64,000 nt of DNA from a virus. The translations under genes were made by a program, and so were the position numbers. Below the pieces are notes generated by a model. The model was not told where the DNA came from and made no database searches. It saw nothing but the letters and a program-made list of their open reading frames with translations. Shown piece by piece: positions 50,295-57,326 of the stretch. The stretch spans positions 97,521 through 161,520 of the IMG/VR virus record IMGVR_UViG_3300027747_003534. The stretch is one strand, 5' to 3'. The stretch's first letter is position 1, and the number at the start of each line of letters is the position of its first letter.

Positions 50295-51069
50295 AATAAC
50301 ATGTAATCTTGCTGGGAGATTGGGAAATAATTTATTTCAAATAGCATATTGTACAGCTATCTCCATAGATAATGATTTAAAATTTTTTATTCATAAAGAT
50401 AATCCTGGTGTTTATCATGAATATAAAAATAATATTCTCAAAAATATTTCATATTTAGATATTGATATTTCAGACTATACTCATGTTTTAGTATCTCATA
50501 ATTATAATCCAATTAAAATACCTAAAAATAAAAACTTAATTTTAACTGGATATGGTCAAACAGATAAATATTTCAATCACCATAAATCATTAATATGTTC
50601 TATGTTTGGACCCAATGATGATTTTATAAAAAAAAATAAACATATAATATCCAAGAATACTACAGCCATACATGTTAGACGTGGAGATTATTTATATTAT
50701 CCAAATATTCATCCAGTTATTTCTATAGAGTATATAAATTATTGTACAAAACTTATTGATTCTGATTCTTATATGATAAGTAGTGACGATATTGATTGGT
50801 GCAAATCAAATATAACTTTGCGAAATGCTACTTTTATTGATAAAACAGAACCTCTAGAAACACTATGGATATTATCCATGTGTAATAATTTTATTTTATC
50901 TAATTCTTCTTTCTCTTGGTGGTCAGCTTATTTATCTAAAACACAAGGAAAGGTCTTAATGCCATCTACTTGGTTTGGTCCAGAATTAAATATAACATGC
51001 GCAGACTTGGCTTGCTACGGATGGGATACTATTCCTACTTATTTCGATAATGGTCAAATTAAAGTATGA
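50284..51069 (+). CDS. Alpha-1,2-fucosyltransferase-like GT11
   Basis: A 261-residue GT11 family protein: CNLAGRLGNNLFQIAYCTAI at the N-terminus, TTAIHVRRGDYLYYP (HxRRGDY GDP-fucose motif) and LSNSSFSWWSAYLSKTQGK. The family transfers fucose (or a related 6-deoxyhexose) to galactose. In a phage it may alter virion fibres or the host surface glycan. It ends back to back with the actin-like gene; the two stop codons form TGATCA with no space for a terminator. Confidence 0.82.
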   Translation: MSNKITCNLAGRLGNNLFQIAYCTAISIDNDLKFFIHKDNPGVYHEYKNNILKNISYLDIDISDYTHVLVSHNYNPIKIPKNKNLILTGYGQTDKYFNHHKSLICSMFGPNDDFIKKNKHIISKNTTAIHVRRGDYLYYPNIHPVISIEYINYCTKLIDSDSYMISSDDIDWCKSNITLRNATFIDKTEPLETLWILSMCNNFILSNSSFSWWSAYLSKTQGKVLMPSTWFGPELNITCADLACYGWDTIPTYFDNGQIKV

Positions 51070-52074
51070 TCACAACACCTTTGCTGCAATCAAACATCCT
51101 TTAGCAACTGCATGTAAGGGGTCCGCAGCATGTCTGACTACTTTAATCTTAAGTGGAAAATTATTATCTGCTAATTTTTTAGTAAATTCTTCGATATATC
51201 CATTAGCTTGAGATGTACCACCGGCTATAACTATAGTTAAAGCATCTTTGAATTTAGGTAAAGATTTATGACCAGTTAATGCAGCAGATAATTGTTTAGT
51301 TGTATAATCAATTAATCTTTCATAATAAGCTGACACAGCACCTAAAACTGGATTCTCTGTGGTTTCCCCGATTTTAAAACCACCGCCCTCCTTTTCTGCT
51401 TGAACAACACTGTCGGGTTCTCCTGTTGCCACAGCACTCATACGATCAATCCAGTCGCCACTCTTGGTGGTACTGAATACTACGGTAGGTTCACCATTCA
51501 ACATTACACAGACATTAGTCATTCCTGCTCCACAACTAATAGCTATGCCTGTGTATTCATCGTTTTCTAATTCGGCATAACAAAGAGCTTCTGCTTCATT
51601 AATTGATCTAGCACTATAACCACATTCCGCAAGAATAGTTTTGACAACATCTTCGTGGTATCCTACATCAAAATCTTCATCTTCTTGATCTACCGGTTGT
51701 GCTGGAACGCAGAATACCAATTTTTCACCCGGCTCTGAAGCTTTGCCCACTACTTCTTTAAGAATAAAAGCCAATACTCTTTTGGCATCTTTTTCTTTCG
51801 CTGAAACAACTCCTTTATACATTGGTCTTTTCGCTGTGTCATTTCTTTCTATGGCTTTTTCTATAGCGTCTTTACCTAAAAGAATAAAAGAACCATCGCT
51901 ATCTTTGATAAATACTTTTCCAGTTAATCCTTTCTCTATCATTTTTGTGGCAACTGGTGTCGTTGGTTTTATTACATAGAAAGCATCTCTAAAATCTTTA
52001 TATATTAAATTATTGTTTTCTTCTTTTGATAAAACTATATAGCTTGTTCCAACATCTAATCCGCATCCAGCCAT
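51070..52074 (-). CDS. Actin-like ATPase (MreB/ParM-type)
   Basis: A 334-residue actin-fold ATPase. Visible elements: phosphate-1 GCGLDVGTSYIVLSKE, connect-1 NEAEALCYAELEND, phosphate-2 AISCGAGMTNVCVMLNGEP, adenosine motif IVIAGGTSQANGYIEEF, and connect-2 DPLHAVAKGCLIAA. Such proteins form filaments that move or position DNA or organise the cell. A small membrane protein (52078-52410) lies immediately upstream and could be its anchor. Confidence 0.8.
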   Translation of the reverse strand: MAGCGLDVGTSYIVLSKEENNNLIYKDFRDAFYVIKPTTPVATKMIEKGLTGKVFIKDSDGSFILLGKDAIEKAIERNDTAKRPMYKGVVSAKEKDAKRVLAFILKEVVGKASEPGEKLVFCVPAQPVDQEDEDFDVGYHEDVVKTILAECGYSARSINEAEALCYAELENDEYTGIAISCGAGMTNVCVMLNGEPTVVFSTTKSGDWIDRMSAVATGEPDSVVQAEKEGGGFKIGETTENPVLGAVSAYYERLIDYTTKQLSAALTGHKSLPKFKDALTIVIAGGTSQANGYIEEFTKKLADNNFPLKIKVVRHAADPLHAVAKGCLIAAKVL

Positions 52075-52077
52075 AAA

Positions 52078-52410
52078 TCACCTCTTTAAATTTTTAAGTT
52101 TATTTATTGATCCAGATATGTCATCTCCTGAGTTTTTTATATCGCCCAAAGATTCATATTTTTTTTCTAAATTATCAGTTTTTATATCAGTTACAACTTT
52201 AGTATTATCAATAGATATTTTTTTATTTTTTGTTACACTATGATCAAAAAAATTTTTCGGCTTATCTACTATCAAATTAGATACACCGTTAACGGACTTG
52301 GACAAGCCGTAAAAATAGCCTATTAAAAACAAACACACCCCTATTGCTAGGAGTGTGATTGAGAATAAAATAATAGTTGGTAAATTTATAGCTATTGATA
52401 TTTCATTCAT
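52078..52410 (-). CDS. Membrane protein, actin-like neighbour
   Basis: A 110-residue protein with one N-terminal membrane helix (PTIILFSITLLAIGVCLFLI, about 10-30) and a charged cytoplasmic-type tail. It is 3 nt from the actin-like gene and overlaps ruvB at its start, so it is co-transcribed with both. A filament anchor is a hypothesis. Confidence 0.6.
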   Translation of the reverse strand: MNEISIAINLPTIILFSITLLAIGVCLFLIGYFYGLSKSVNGVSNLIVDKPKNFFDHSVTKNKKISIDNTKVVTDIKTDNLEKKYESLGDIKNSGDDISGSINKLKNLKR

Positions 52411-53326
52411 TTTTATATGAGCCTATCACCCTGCCTTTCTGAGTTCTAACAACATATCCTTTTCTGACTAGATATGGCTCAATACTATTTTCTATAGTTT
52501 CAATAGCAATACCAGTCAAAGAAGATATACTTTTTAGCCCAAGAGCAGAGCCTTTATGTTTAATAAGAACCGTTAAATACATCTTATCATACACATCCAA
52601 ACCGTTCTTATCAATCCCCTGATTATTGAATATATCATCAACAGTCATTTTTTGATCTGTATAATAGGCAATACAATTTTTGTACCACTGTAATCTTCCA
52701 TTAAGAATACGAGGCGTACCTTTGCTTCTTTTTGCTATCTCAAATAGATCAGTATCATTAATCATTAGTCCGAGTTTTTCAGCGTTTAACCTTGCCAGTT
52801 TAGCTAGATCATCATCGCTATAGAAACATAAATGTTCCTTAATTTGAAATCTATCATAAAAAGGTTGGCTTAATGATCCCCCGCTAGTTGTAGCCCCAAC
52901 AATTGTGAATTGAGGAAGTTCAATAGTCTCTGGTTTCTCTTTATCTTCATTATCTTTGTCTTTAACTGTGATATTAAGAACAAAATCTTCCATAACAGGA
53001 TACAAAAATTCTTCTACAATCTTAGGAAGTCTATGGATCTCATCAATAAACAAAACCGATCTTGGCTCTATGCCTACAATGTATGGCAAAATATTTTTAA
53101 TACTGCGAATAACAGCACCATTGATAGTATATAGGTTCACTCCCATTTCTGTAGCTATTGCACTAGCTATAGTAGTCTTACCAAGACCGGGAGGGCCGTC
53201 TATTAAAACATGAGGCATCACACCACCAGAGTTTTTACAACCAGAAACGATGATGCTAAGACGATTAGTAACTTGAGACTGACCAACAATCTCACTAAAG
53301 CATGTGGGTCTAATATTATTAGCCAT
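52403..53326 (-). CDS. ruvB: RuvB-like Holliday-junction helicase
   Basis: A 307-residue AAA+ ATPase: FSEIVGQSQVTNRL, Walker A LIDGPPGLGKTTIASAIATE, VLFIDEIHRLPKIVEEFLYP, VGATTSGGSLSQPFYDRF, and the C-terminal winged helix that ends RKGYVVRTQKGRVI. It would drive branch migration. A TTG four codons upstream is possible, but GGAG with 6 nt spacing supports this ATG. No ruvA or ruvC was found. Confidence 0.85.
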   Translation of the reverse strand: MANNIRPTCFSEIVGQSQVTNRLSIIVSGCKNSGGVMPHVLIDGPPGLGKTTIASAIATEMGVNLYTINGAVIRSIKNILPYIVGIEPRSVLFIDEIHRLPKIVEEFLYPVMEDFVLNITVKDKDNEDKEKPETIELPQFTIVGATTSGGSLSQPFYDRFQIKEHLCFYSDDDLAKLARLNAEKLGLMINDTDLFEIAKRSKGTPRILNGRLQWYKNCIAYYTDQKMTVDDIFNNQGIDKNGLDVYDKMYLTVLIKHKGSALGLKSISSLTGIAIETIENSIEPYLVRKGYVVRTQKGRVIGSYKNE

Positions 53327-53369
53327 AATTTTCTCCAAAATAGTTTTATAATTCCAAAATAAATATCAA

Positions 53370-53792
53370 TTAAGAATCTTTGTTTGTTTTATCATCTTCT
53401 TTTACCCAAAAAATAAAATCGTTTTTGTCAGTATCAAATGCGCTCTCCAATACTCCTTTGCTAACCAGAACATTTAGAATATTGCTAACCATTCTACTAT
53501 TAAGATCTTCTATTATTGATTGAAGTATCTTGTCTGTTAGACAATATCTTATTCTGTTTGTTTTTTTATTTATTTGTTTCTTAGCATGATTTTTAATAAT
53601 AGTAGCAGCTTCATCGTGTGTTAGTGTTTGATCCATCTCTTCTGTTTCTTTTTTTGTCATTTCATAGAGAGATGCGGTCATTGAATCGTCTGCTATCTCA
53701 TTTACCTCTCCGAAAAACTTAAATACTAAAGATCTAGAATGATCAACAAACTCATCAAAATTATTGATAAAAAACCATCTGTCATTGTTCAT
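53370..53792 (-). CDS. Hypothetical protein
   Basis: A 140-residue protein, NNDRWFFINNFDEFVDHSRS at the start and a helical C-terminus (KILQSIIEDLNSRMVSNIL) that resembles a winged-helix domain. The start overlaps the preceding stop (ATGA); the open frame further upstream is not needed. Unknown function. Confidence 0.58.
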   Translation of the reverse strand: MNNDRWFFINNFDEFVDHSRSLVFKFFGEVNEIADDSMTASLYEMTKKETEEMDQTLTHDEAATIIKNHAKKQINKKTNRIRYCLTDKILQSIIEDLNSRMVSNILNVLVSKGVLESAFDTDKNDFIFWVKEDDKTNKDS

Positions 53793-54031
53793 GATATTGG
53801 TGCAGTGCCATCCTCGTATTTTGGTATATGAACCCACTCCAGTTTAGCAGAGAACTTGGGCTTGTAAATGGTGATGATGCTGTGCGTTTTGCTATCTTTT
53901 TCTATTACAGTTTCAGCTATTGCTCTATCCTCATTAAGAACTTTAGCTATGTTGACATTAACCTCTAACATTGTATTAAATCTATTATTATATTGGACCC
54001 TATTAAAGATTATCTCAAAATAAGTATTCAT
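53789..54031 (-). CDS. Small hypothetical protein
   Basis: An 80-residue protein with alternating strands (TYFEIIFNRVQYNN; SIITIYKPKFSAKLEW). AAGGA with 7 nt spacing selects this ATG over one 9 codons upstream. It ends in an ATGA overlap. No family recognised. Confidence 0.55.
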   Translation of the reverse strand: MNTYFEIIFNRVQYNNRFNTMLEVNVNIAKVLNEDRAIAETVIEKDSKTHSIITIYKPKFSAKLEWVHIPKYEDGTAPIS

Positions 54032-54033
54032 AT

Positions 54034-54282
54034 TTATTTCCTTAGTTGCGACTGACAATTGTTATGCTTATCTACAAAAGTTCTTTCAAAACCTAGCTCT
54101 GCTAGTATTGGCATCTTATGAAAGGTAATAGTAAATTTTACATTTCCAGAATCATCAGTCATTTTTGTCCATTCTACTCTTTGTGCTTTACTCATATGAG
54201 TAGCTAAGTCATAAGCAATATATGGAGTTTCTGTCAATGAACCAAAAACCATCGCTAAATATAAAAGTATTGCTGGTAACAT
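54034..54282 (-). CDS. Small secreted or membrane hypothetical protein
   Basis: An 82-residue protein whose N-terminus (PAILLYLAMVFGSL) looks like a signal or anchor segment. The rest is soluble with FTITFHKMPI. No family recognised. Confidence 0.5.
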   Translation of the reverse strand: MLPAILLYLAMVFGSLTETPYIAYDLATHMSKAQRVEWTKMTDDSGNVKFTITFHKMPILAELGFERTFVDKHNNCQSQLRK

Positions 54283-54292
54283 ACTTGTTCTT

Positions 54293-54700
54293 CTAGTTTA
54301 AGATATCAAACATCCCTTTATAATAATTTGGCTGTTGGAGAAAGTGAACCGCATGTGTTCTTAGGTGATTTTTATATTCATTATGTATCTTATCATGAAT
54401 AAAATATTGAGTTTTATATATCGGTTCTTTATAATGATTATTCCCCAAGTACAGGGAGTTTTTGAAGTTCCCTGATTTGGAGAAGTAATCATTCACAGGA
54501 ATCGACTTGAATGGAAAACCATGAACATACCATATATTAGGAGAAGATTCTACCATACCATTTAGAGTATCATATAGCATCTTACCCCAAGCATCCCACG
54601 CATCGGGATCAAACTTAAAGTATTTTTTATAATGACTCTCTAAATTGTCCTGACTACTATCGTATTCATCATAGTTGTCATCTTCATAATCTTCGTTCAT
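54293..54700 (-). CDS. Hypothetical protein, acidic/aromatic
   Basis: A 135-residue protein. The first 20 residues are acidic (EDYEDDNYDEYDSSQDN), the remainder is rich in Tyr, His and Trp. No family recognised. It lies between a DNA-binding-like protein and a secreted small protein. Confidence 0.55.
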   Translation of the reverse strand: MNEDYEDDNYDEYDSSQDNLESHYKKYFKFDPDAWDAWGKMLYDTLNGMVESSPNIWYVHGFPFKSIPVNDYFSKSGNFKNSLYLGNNHYKEPIYKTQYFIHDKIHNEYKNHLRTHAVHFLQQPNYYKGMFDILN

Positions 54701-54705
54701 ATAAC

Positions 54706-54963
54706 TTACCTATAACTGTATCTATTTTGAGAAGCCACATTCTTACGATTTCGTCCTCTGCGACCCTTAAAACCTAATCTTCTTATGATATTACAAATTG
54801 TTTGCCAACTAAGATAATACTTATTGCCACAGAACGTATTCTTTTGAAAGTAATAGTAAAGATCTCTTGCTGATCCCGACTCATTCATTAGTTCAATAAA
54901 TTTCTTCTTAGCTTCTTCATCATATAATAAAAGTTGCAAAAGAGGATTAGTATGTCTACCCAT
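54706..54963 (-). CDS. HTH-like DNA-binding protein
   Basis: An 85-residue basic protein. YYLSWQTICNIIRRLGFKGR near residues 53-72 resembles a helix-turn-helix recognition unit, and the C-terminus is very basic. AAGGAG precedes the ATG. A long hairpin (54991-55027) sits in its leader. Confidence 0.55.
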   Translation of the reverse strand: MGRHTNPLLQLLLYDEEAKKKFIELMNESGSARDLYYYFQKNTFCGNKYYLSWQTICNIIRRLGFKGRRGRNRKNVASQNRYSYR

Positions 54964-54990
54964 TTGTTTTCTCCTTGTTTTTATATGGTT

Positions 54991-55027
54991 GTGTCAAAGG
55001 GTATAGGATATTCCATACCCTTGACAC
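54991..55027 (-). repeat. Long inverted repeat/hairpin
   Basis: GTGTCAA-GGGTAT on one arm and ATACCC-TTGACAC on the other, plus inner GGA/TCC, form about 16 base pairs with a triloop and single-base bulges. It lies 28 nt before the HTH-like gene and 7 nt after the primase-like gene stop. No U-tract follows in either direction, so simple termination is unlikely; an operator, RNA-processing site or mRNA stabiliser is possible. Confidence 0.55.
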
Positions 55028-55034
55028 AGAACCC

Positions 55035-56192
55035 TCAACCGATACAAAACTTATCACTAATTTGAGATGCAAGGTCTTTAGCAGAATTAGACAGAAACCT
55101 GTTGTTGCTAAAGTATAGCGGTGTTGAGACTTGATTAAGGAACTCCACGACCGTTTTTAAAAGCTTGGTCTGCTGACCATCAAGGTTCATATCCTCGTCA
55201 GGCAGAGCATCCTGTGAGTCCGTAGACACATCCTCGTCATCCACCAGTGTATCATCAATAGGATTAACTGGCATTGGATCACCATAAGTCTTTTGACCAT
55301 AGTGACCAGCAGCATATCCATATACAGCTTTAGTAGTTACATCTTCTGTACTATTGGTATATACTTCAGGATTCAAAGTTCTCATCTGGTTCAGAATGTT
55401 TGTAGCAACATTTACTGATACCGGAACCCCAGTAACATCAGACTGCTTATAAGCCTGAGCATAACCCTTATACCATTCGTCACTACACTTCTCAGGGATA
55501 ATCTGTAGGGTAGCCGGTTGACCAGTAAGAGCAGACTTTAGATCAGCAACATTAATAGGTTGACCAGTGCTACCGGGAAGCAGACTTGTAAAGTAAGGAG
55601 CCTTCTTCTCCCACTCTTTACGCCACCAAGTGTAAGGAACACGATAGATCTGATTTGGTTTAATAGCTCGCGGATCACCACCAAAATAGTTCACCAGCTT
55701 TTTCTGCAAGCCGTTCCAGAAAGTCTTATTTGAGCCAACAATGTTTCTTGAAGCATCATCAAAAATCCAGTAGCACTGATAACCATTACGAGTATCAACT
55801 ACCCAACTGGGCTTAACAGGAAACTCGTTGATCTTCTTTAGAAACTTCTTTTTGTGCTGCATAACAACGCTAGGCTTAAAATAAGTACCATCAGCATTTC
55901 TTCCAGCATCCATGTCGCAAAAACAGCAAGTAAATTGCTTGATAGCATAAAGCTTGCGACCACCATTTACATAGAAGTAAGCATCAGAATGATTATTAAT
56001 ATTTGCTTCAATCATCTCATTAAGATTATTAGTATGATTCATACTACTAATCTTCTTACGAGGATTACCATTATAAACAAAGATGTGACTTTGTTTAAAA
56101 GAATTCAAAAAAGTATCTCTAATACCACGATGATGATCAGCCGGATTATTATTTTTATCAAACGGATTAAAAGCCAAAGTATCGCTAAACAT
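55035..56192 (-). CDS. AEP/RepB-type primase-like protein
   Basis: A 385-residue protein with the order of an archaeo-eukaryotic primase fold: FTCCFCDMDAGRNADGTYF (hhDhD motif I, about 83-101), PSWVVDTRNGYQCYWIFDD (motif II region), and KPNQIYRVPYTWWRKEW. The usual His of motif II appears replaced by Gln. The C-terminal third is acidic and disordered, followed by a helical end. It would give the phage a second primase beside the DnaG-type enzyme, or a replication initiator. Base composition is visibly more G/C-rich than neighbours. Confidence 0.62.
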   Translation of the reverse strand: MFSDTLAFNPFDKNNNPADHHRGIRDTFLNSFKQSHIFVYNGNPRKKISSMNHTNNLNEMIEANINNHSDAYFYVNGGRKLYAIKQFTCCFCDMDAGRNADGTYFKPSVVMQHKKKFLKKINEFPVKPSWVVDTRNGYQCYWIFDDASRNIVGSNKTFWNGLQKKLVNYFGGDPRAIKPNQIYRVPYTWWRKEWEKKAPYFTSLLPGSTGQPINVADLKSALTGQPATLQIIPEKCSDEWYKGYAQAYKQSDVTGVPVSVNVATNILNQMRTLNPEVYTNSTEDVTTKAVYGYAAGHYGQKTYGDPMPVNPIDDTLVDDEDVSTDSQDALPDEDMNLDGQQTKLLKTVVEFLNQVSTPLYFSNNRFLSNSAKDLASQISDKFCIG

Positions 56193-56268
56193 TCGTTATT
56201 CCTTTTTCCAACTACCTACAATTTTGATATTGGGACAGTAAACACTACCATCAAAAGCAATATCTTAA

Positions 56269-56349
56269 AAGATGGTAACGGAATCGAACCGTTATTGTAT
56301 GATAGTAAAAACTATATAGGTACTATCTTACAAGTTCCAAACACCACCT
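56269..56349 (-). tRNA. tRNA-like element, anticodon not assignable
   Basis: The 3' part has a perfect T-arm (AACGG TTCGATT CCGTT) and the 3' strand ACCATCT pairs with AGGTGGT at the 5' end over 7 bp (one G-T). The middle does not fold as a normal D-arm and anticodon arm: GATAGTA/TACTATC makes a 7-bp stem with a 13 nt loop. It is therefore a degenerate or highly unusual tRNA, or a tRNA-like processing element, between rIIB and the primase-like gene. No CCA is encoded. Confidence 0.4.
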
Positions 56350-56362
56350 TGACTATCAAGAA

Positions 56363-57232
56363 TCAATACTGGTCATCTTCATCGTCATAATCTTCATCAT
56401 CATCATCTTCATCTTCTTCTTCATCAAACTGATCCCAATAACTCTCGTCATAATCATTCAGATAATCATCGTCATCATCTTCATAATCGTCCTGACTAAA
56501 ATCAGCTTTATAAAGAGGCTTGAGCAATTCGCCCTCGTACTCACCAACTACTTCGTAGCGACAAGTGCGAAGCTTTTCATAGTTACAATCACTAGGGACG
56601 CTGACAACATCCTTGGGATTAATCTTTACGATCACAATACGGTCGCCAGCCTCAAGACTACCATAACCAGCAACATAATTCAATGCCCCAGCATGAAGTC
56701 CATTAGAACAACCACGACCACGATCATCATCTACTTTTGCTCGTTGCATTTGGCAGACCTGACCAACCCTATTGTCAAAAACTCCCTTATACTTATCCTT
56801 AAAGTCTGAACGAACAGCCTTATAAGCAAGGAAGAAACCATCTTCAGTGATAGGCAGATGCTCATGTTCCAAGAAATCATACAGTTCCTTCTGACTCTGC
56901 ATACTTGGATTTTCCATGAGATTATTCAGGAAATTAACAAGGGGCTGGAACGGCAATCCCTTGCTCATAAACTCCAGAATACGCTTACTGATACTACCAT
57001 GAACTTCTTCACCCTCATAAAGAACCTGTCCATTCTTGATCTCCACAAGACCGTCGCTGAAAGAAGCAACAGCTTTTTGAACATCAACAACTTCCAACAG
57101 TTCTTCTGCCGTAGCAGTAGGAAGTCTTTCCAGAATCAACTTATAGTTGATATGATCTGGAAGCACCTGATAACTCTGGTTATTAAGAACCAGTGTCAAA
57201 TTCCCATCCACAAACATAAACGGAACAGCCAT
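56363..57232 (-). CDS. rIIB: rIIB-like protein
   Basis: A 289-residue protein with the T4 RIIB pattern: FVDGNLTLVLNNQSYQVLP, KRILEFMSKGLPFQPLVNFL, NPSMQSQKELYDFLEHEHLP, FFLAYKAVRSDFKDKY and GRGCSNGLHAGALNYVAGYG, plus RIVIVKINPKDVVSVPSDCN. The last ~50 residues are almost all Asp, Glu and Tyr. It acts with rIIA in lysis control or superinfection/prophage-exclusion. It has a strong promoter and AGGAG. Confidence 0.87.
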   Translation of the reverse strand: MAVPFMFVDGNLTLVLNNQSYQVLPDHINYKLILERLPTATAEELLEVVDVQKAVASFSDGLVEIKNGQVLYEGEEVHGSISKRILEFMSKGLPFQPLVNFLNNLMENPSMQSQKELYDFLEHEHLPITEDGFFLAYKAVRSDFKDKYKGVFDNRVGQVCQMQRAKVDDDRGRGCSNGLHAGALNYVAGYGSLEAGDRIVIVKINPKDVVSVPSDCNYEKLRTCRYEVVGEYEGELLKPLYKADFSQDDYEDDDDDYLNDYDESYWDQFDEEEDEDDDDEDYDDEDDQY

Positions 57233-57277
57233 AATCCAAACTCCTAGTTTCTAGTTACGATACCCTGTGATACTGTC

Positions 57278-57305
57278 ATTTTACACTAATCGGCAAGCTT
57301 GTCAA
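57278..57305 (-). promoter_or_regulatory. Sigma70-like promoter for rIIB
   Basis: TTGACA-N16-TAAAAT on the minus strand, with TTGCCGAT inside the spacer. The leader (about 45 nt) shares ATCACAGG with the rIIA leader. Confidence 0.68.
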
Positions 57306-57326
57306 GGGGTCTTGAGAAATTTCTGA

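Noticed and set aside
54991-55027. Intrinsic terminator
   Set aside because: The hairpin is strong but no T-run follows in either direction.
56269-56349. tmRNA or a group I intron 3' exon
   Set aside because: The element is only about 80 nt and the acceptor strands pair across it; no group I core blocks and no tag-coding region are visible.
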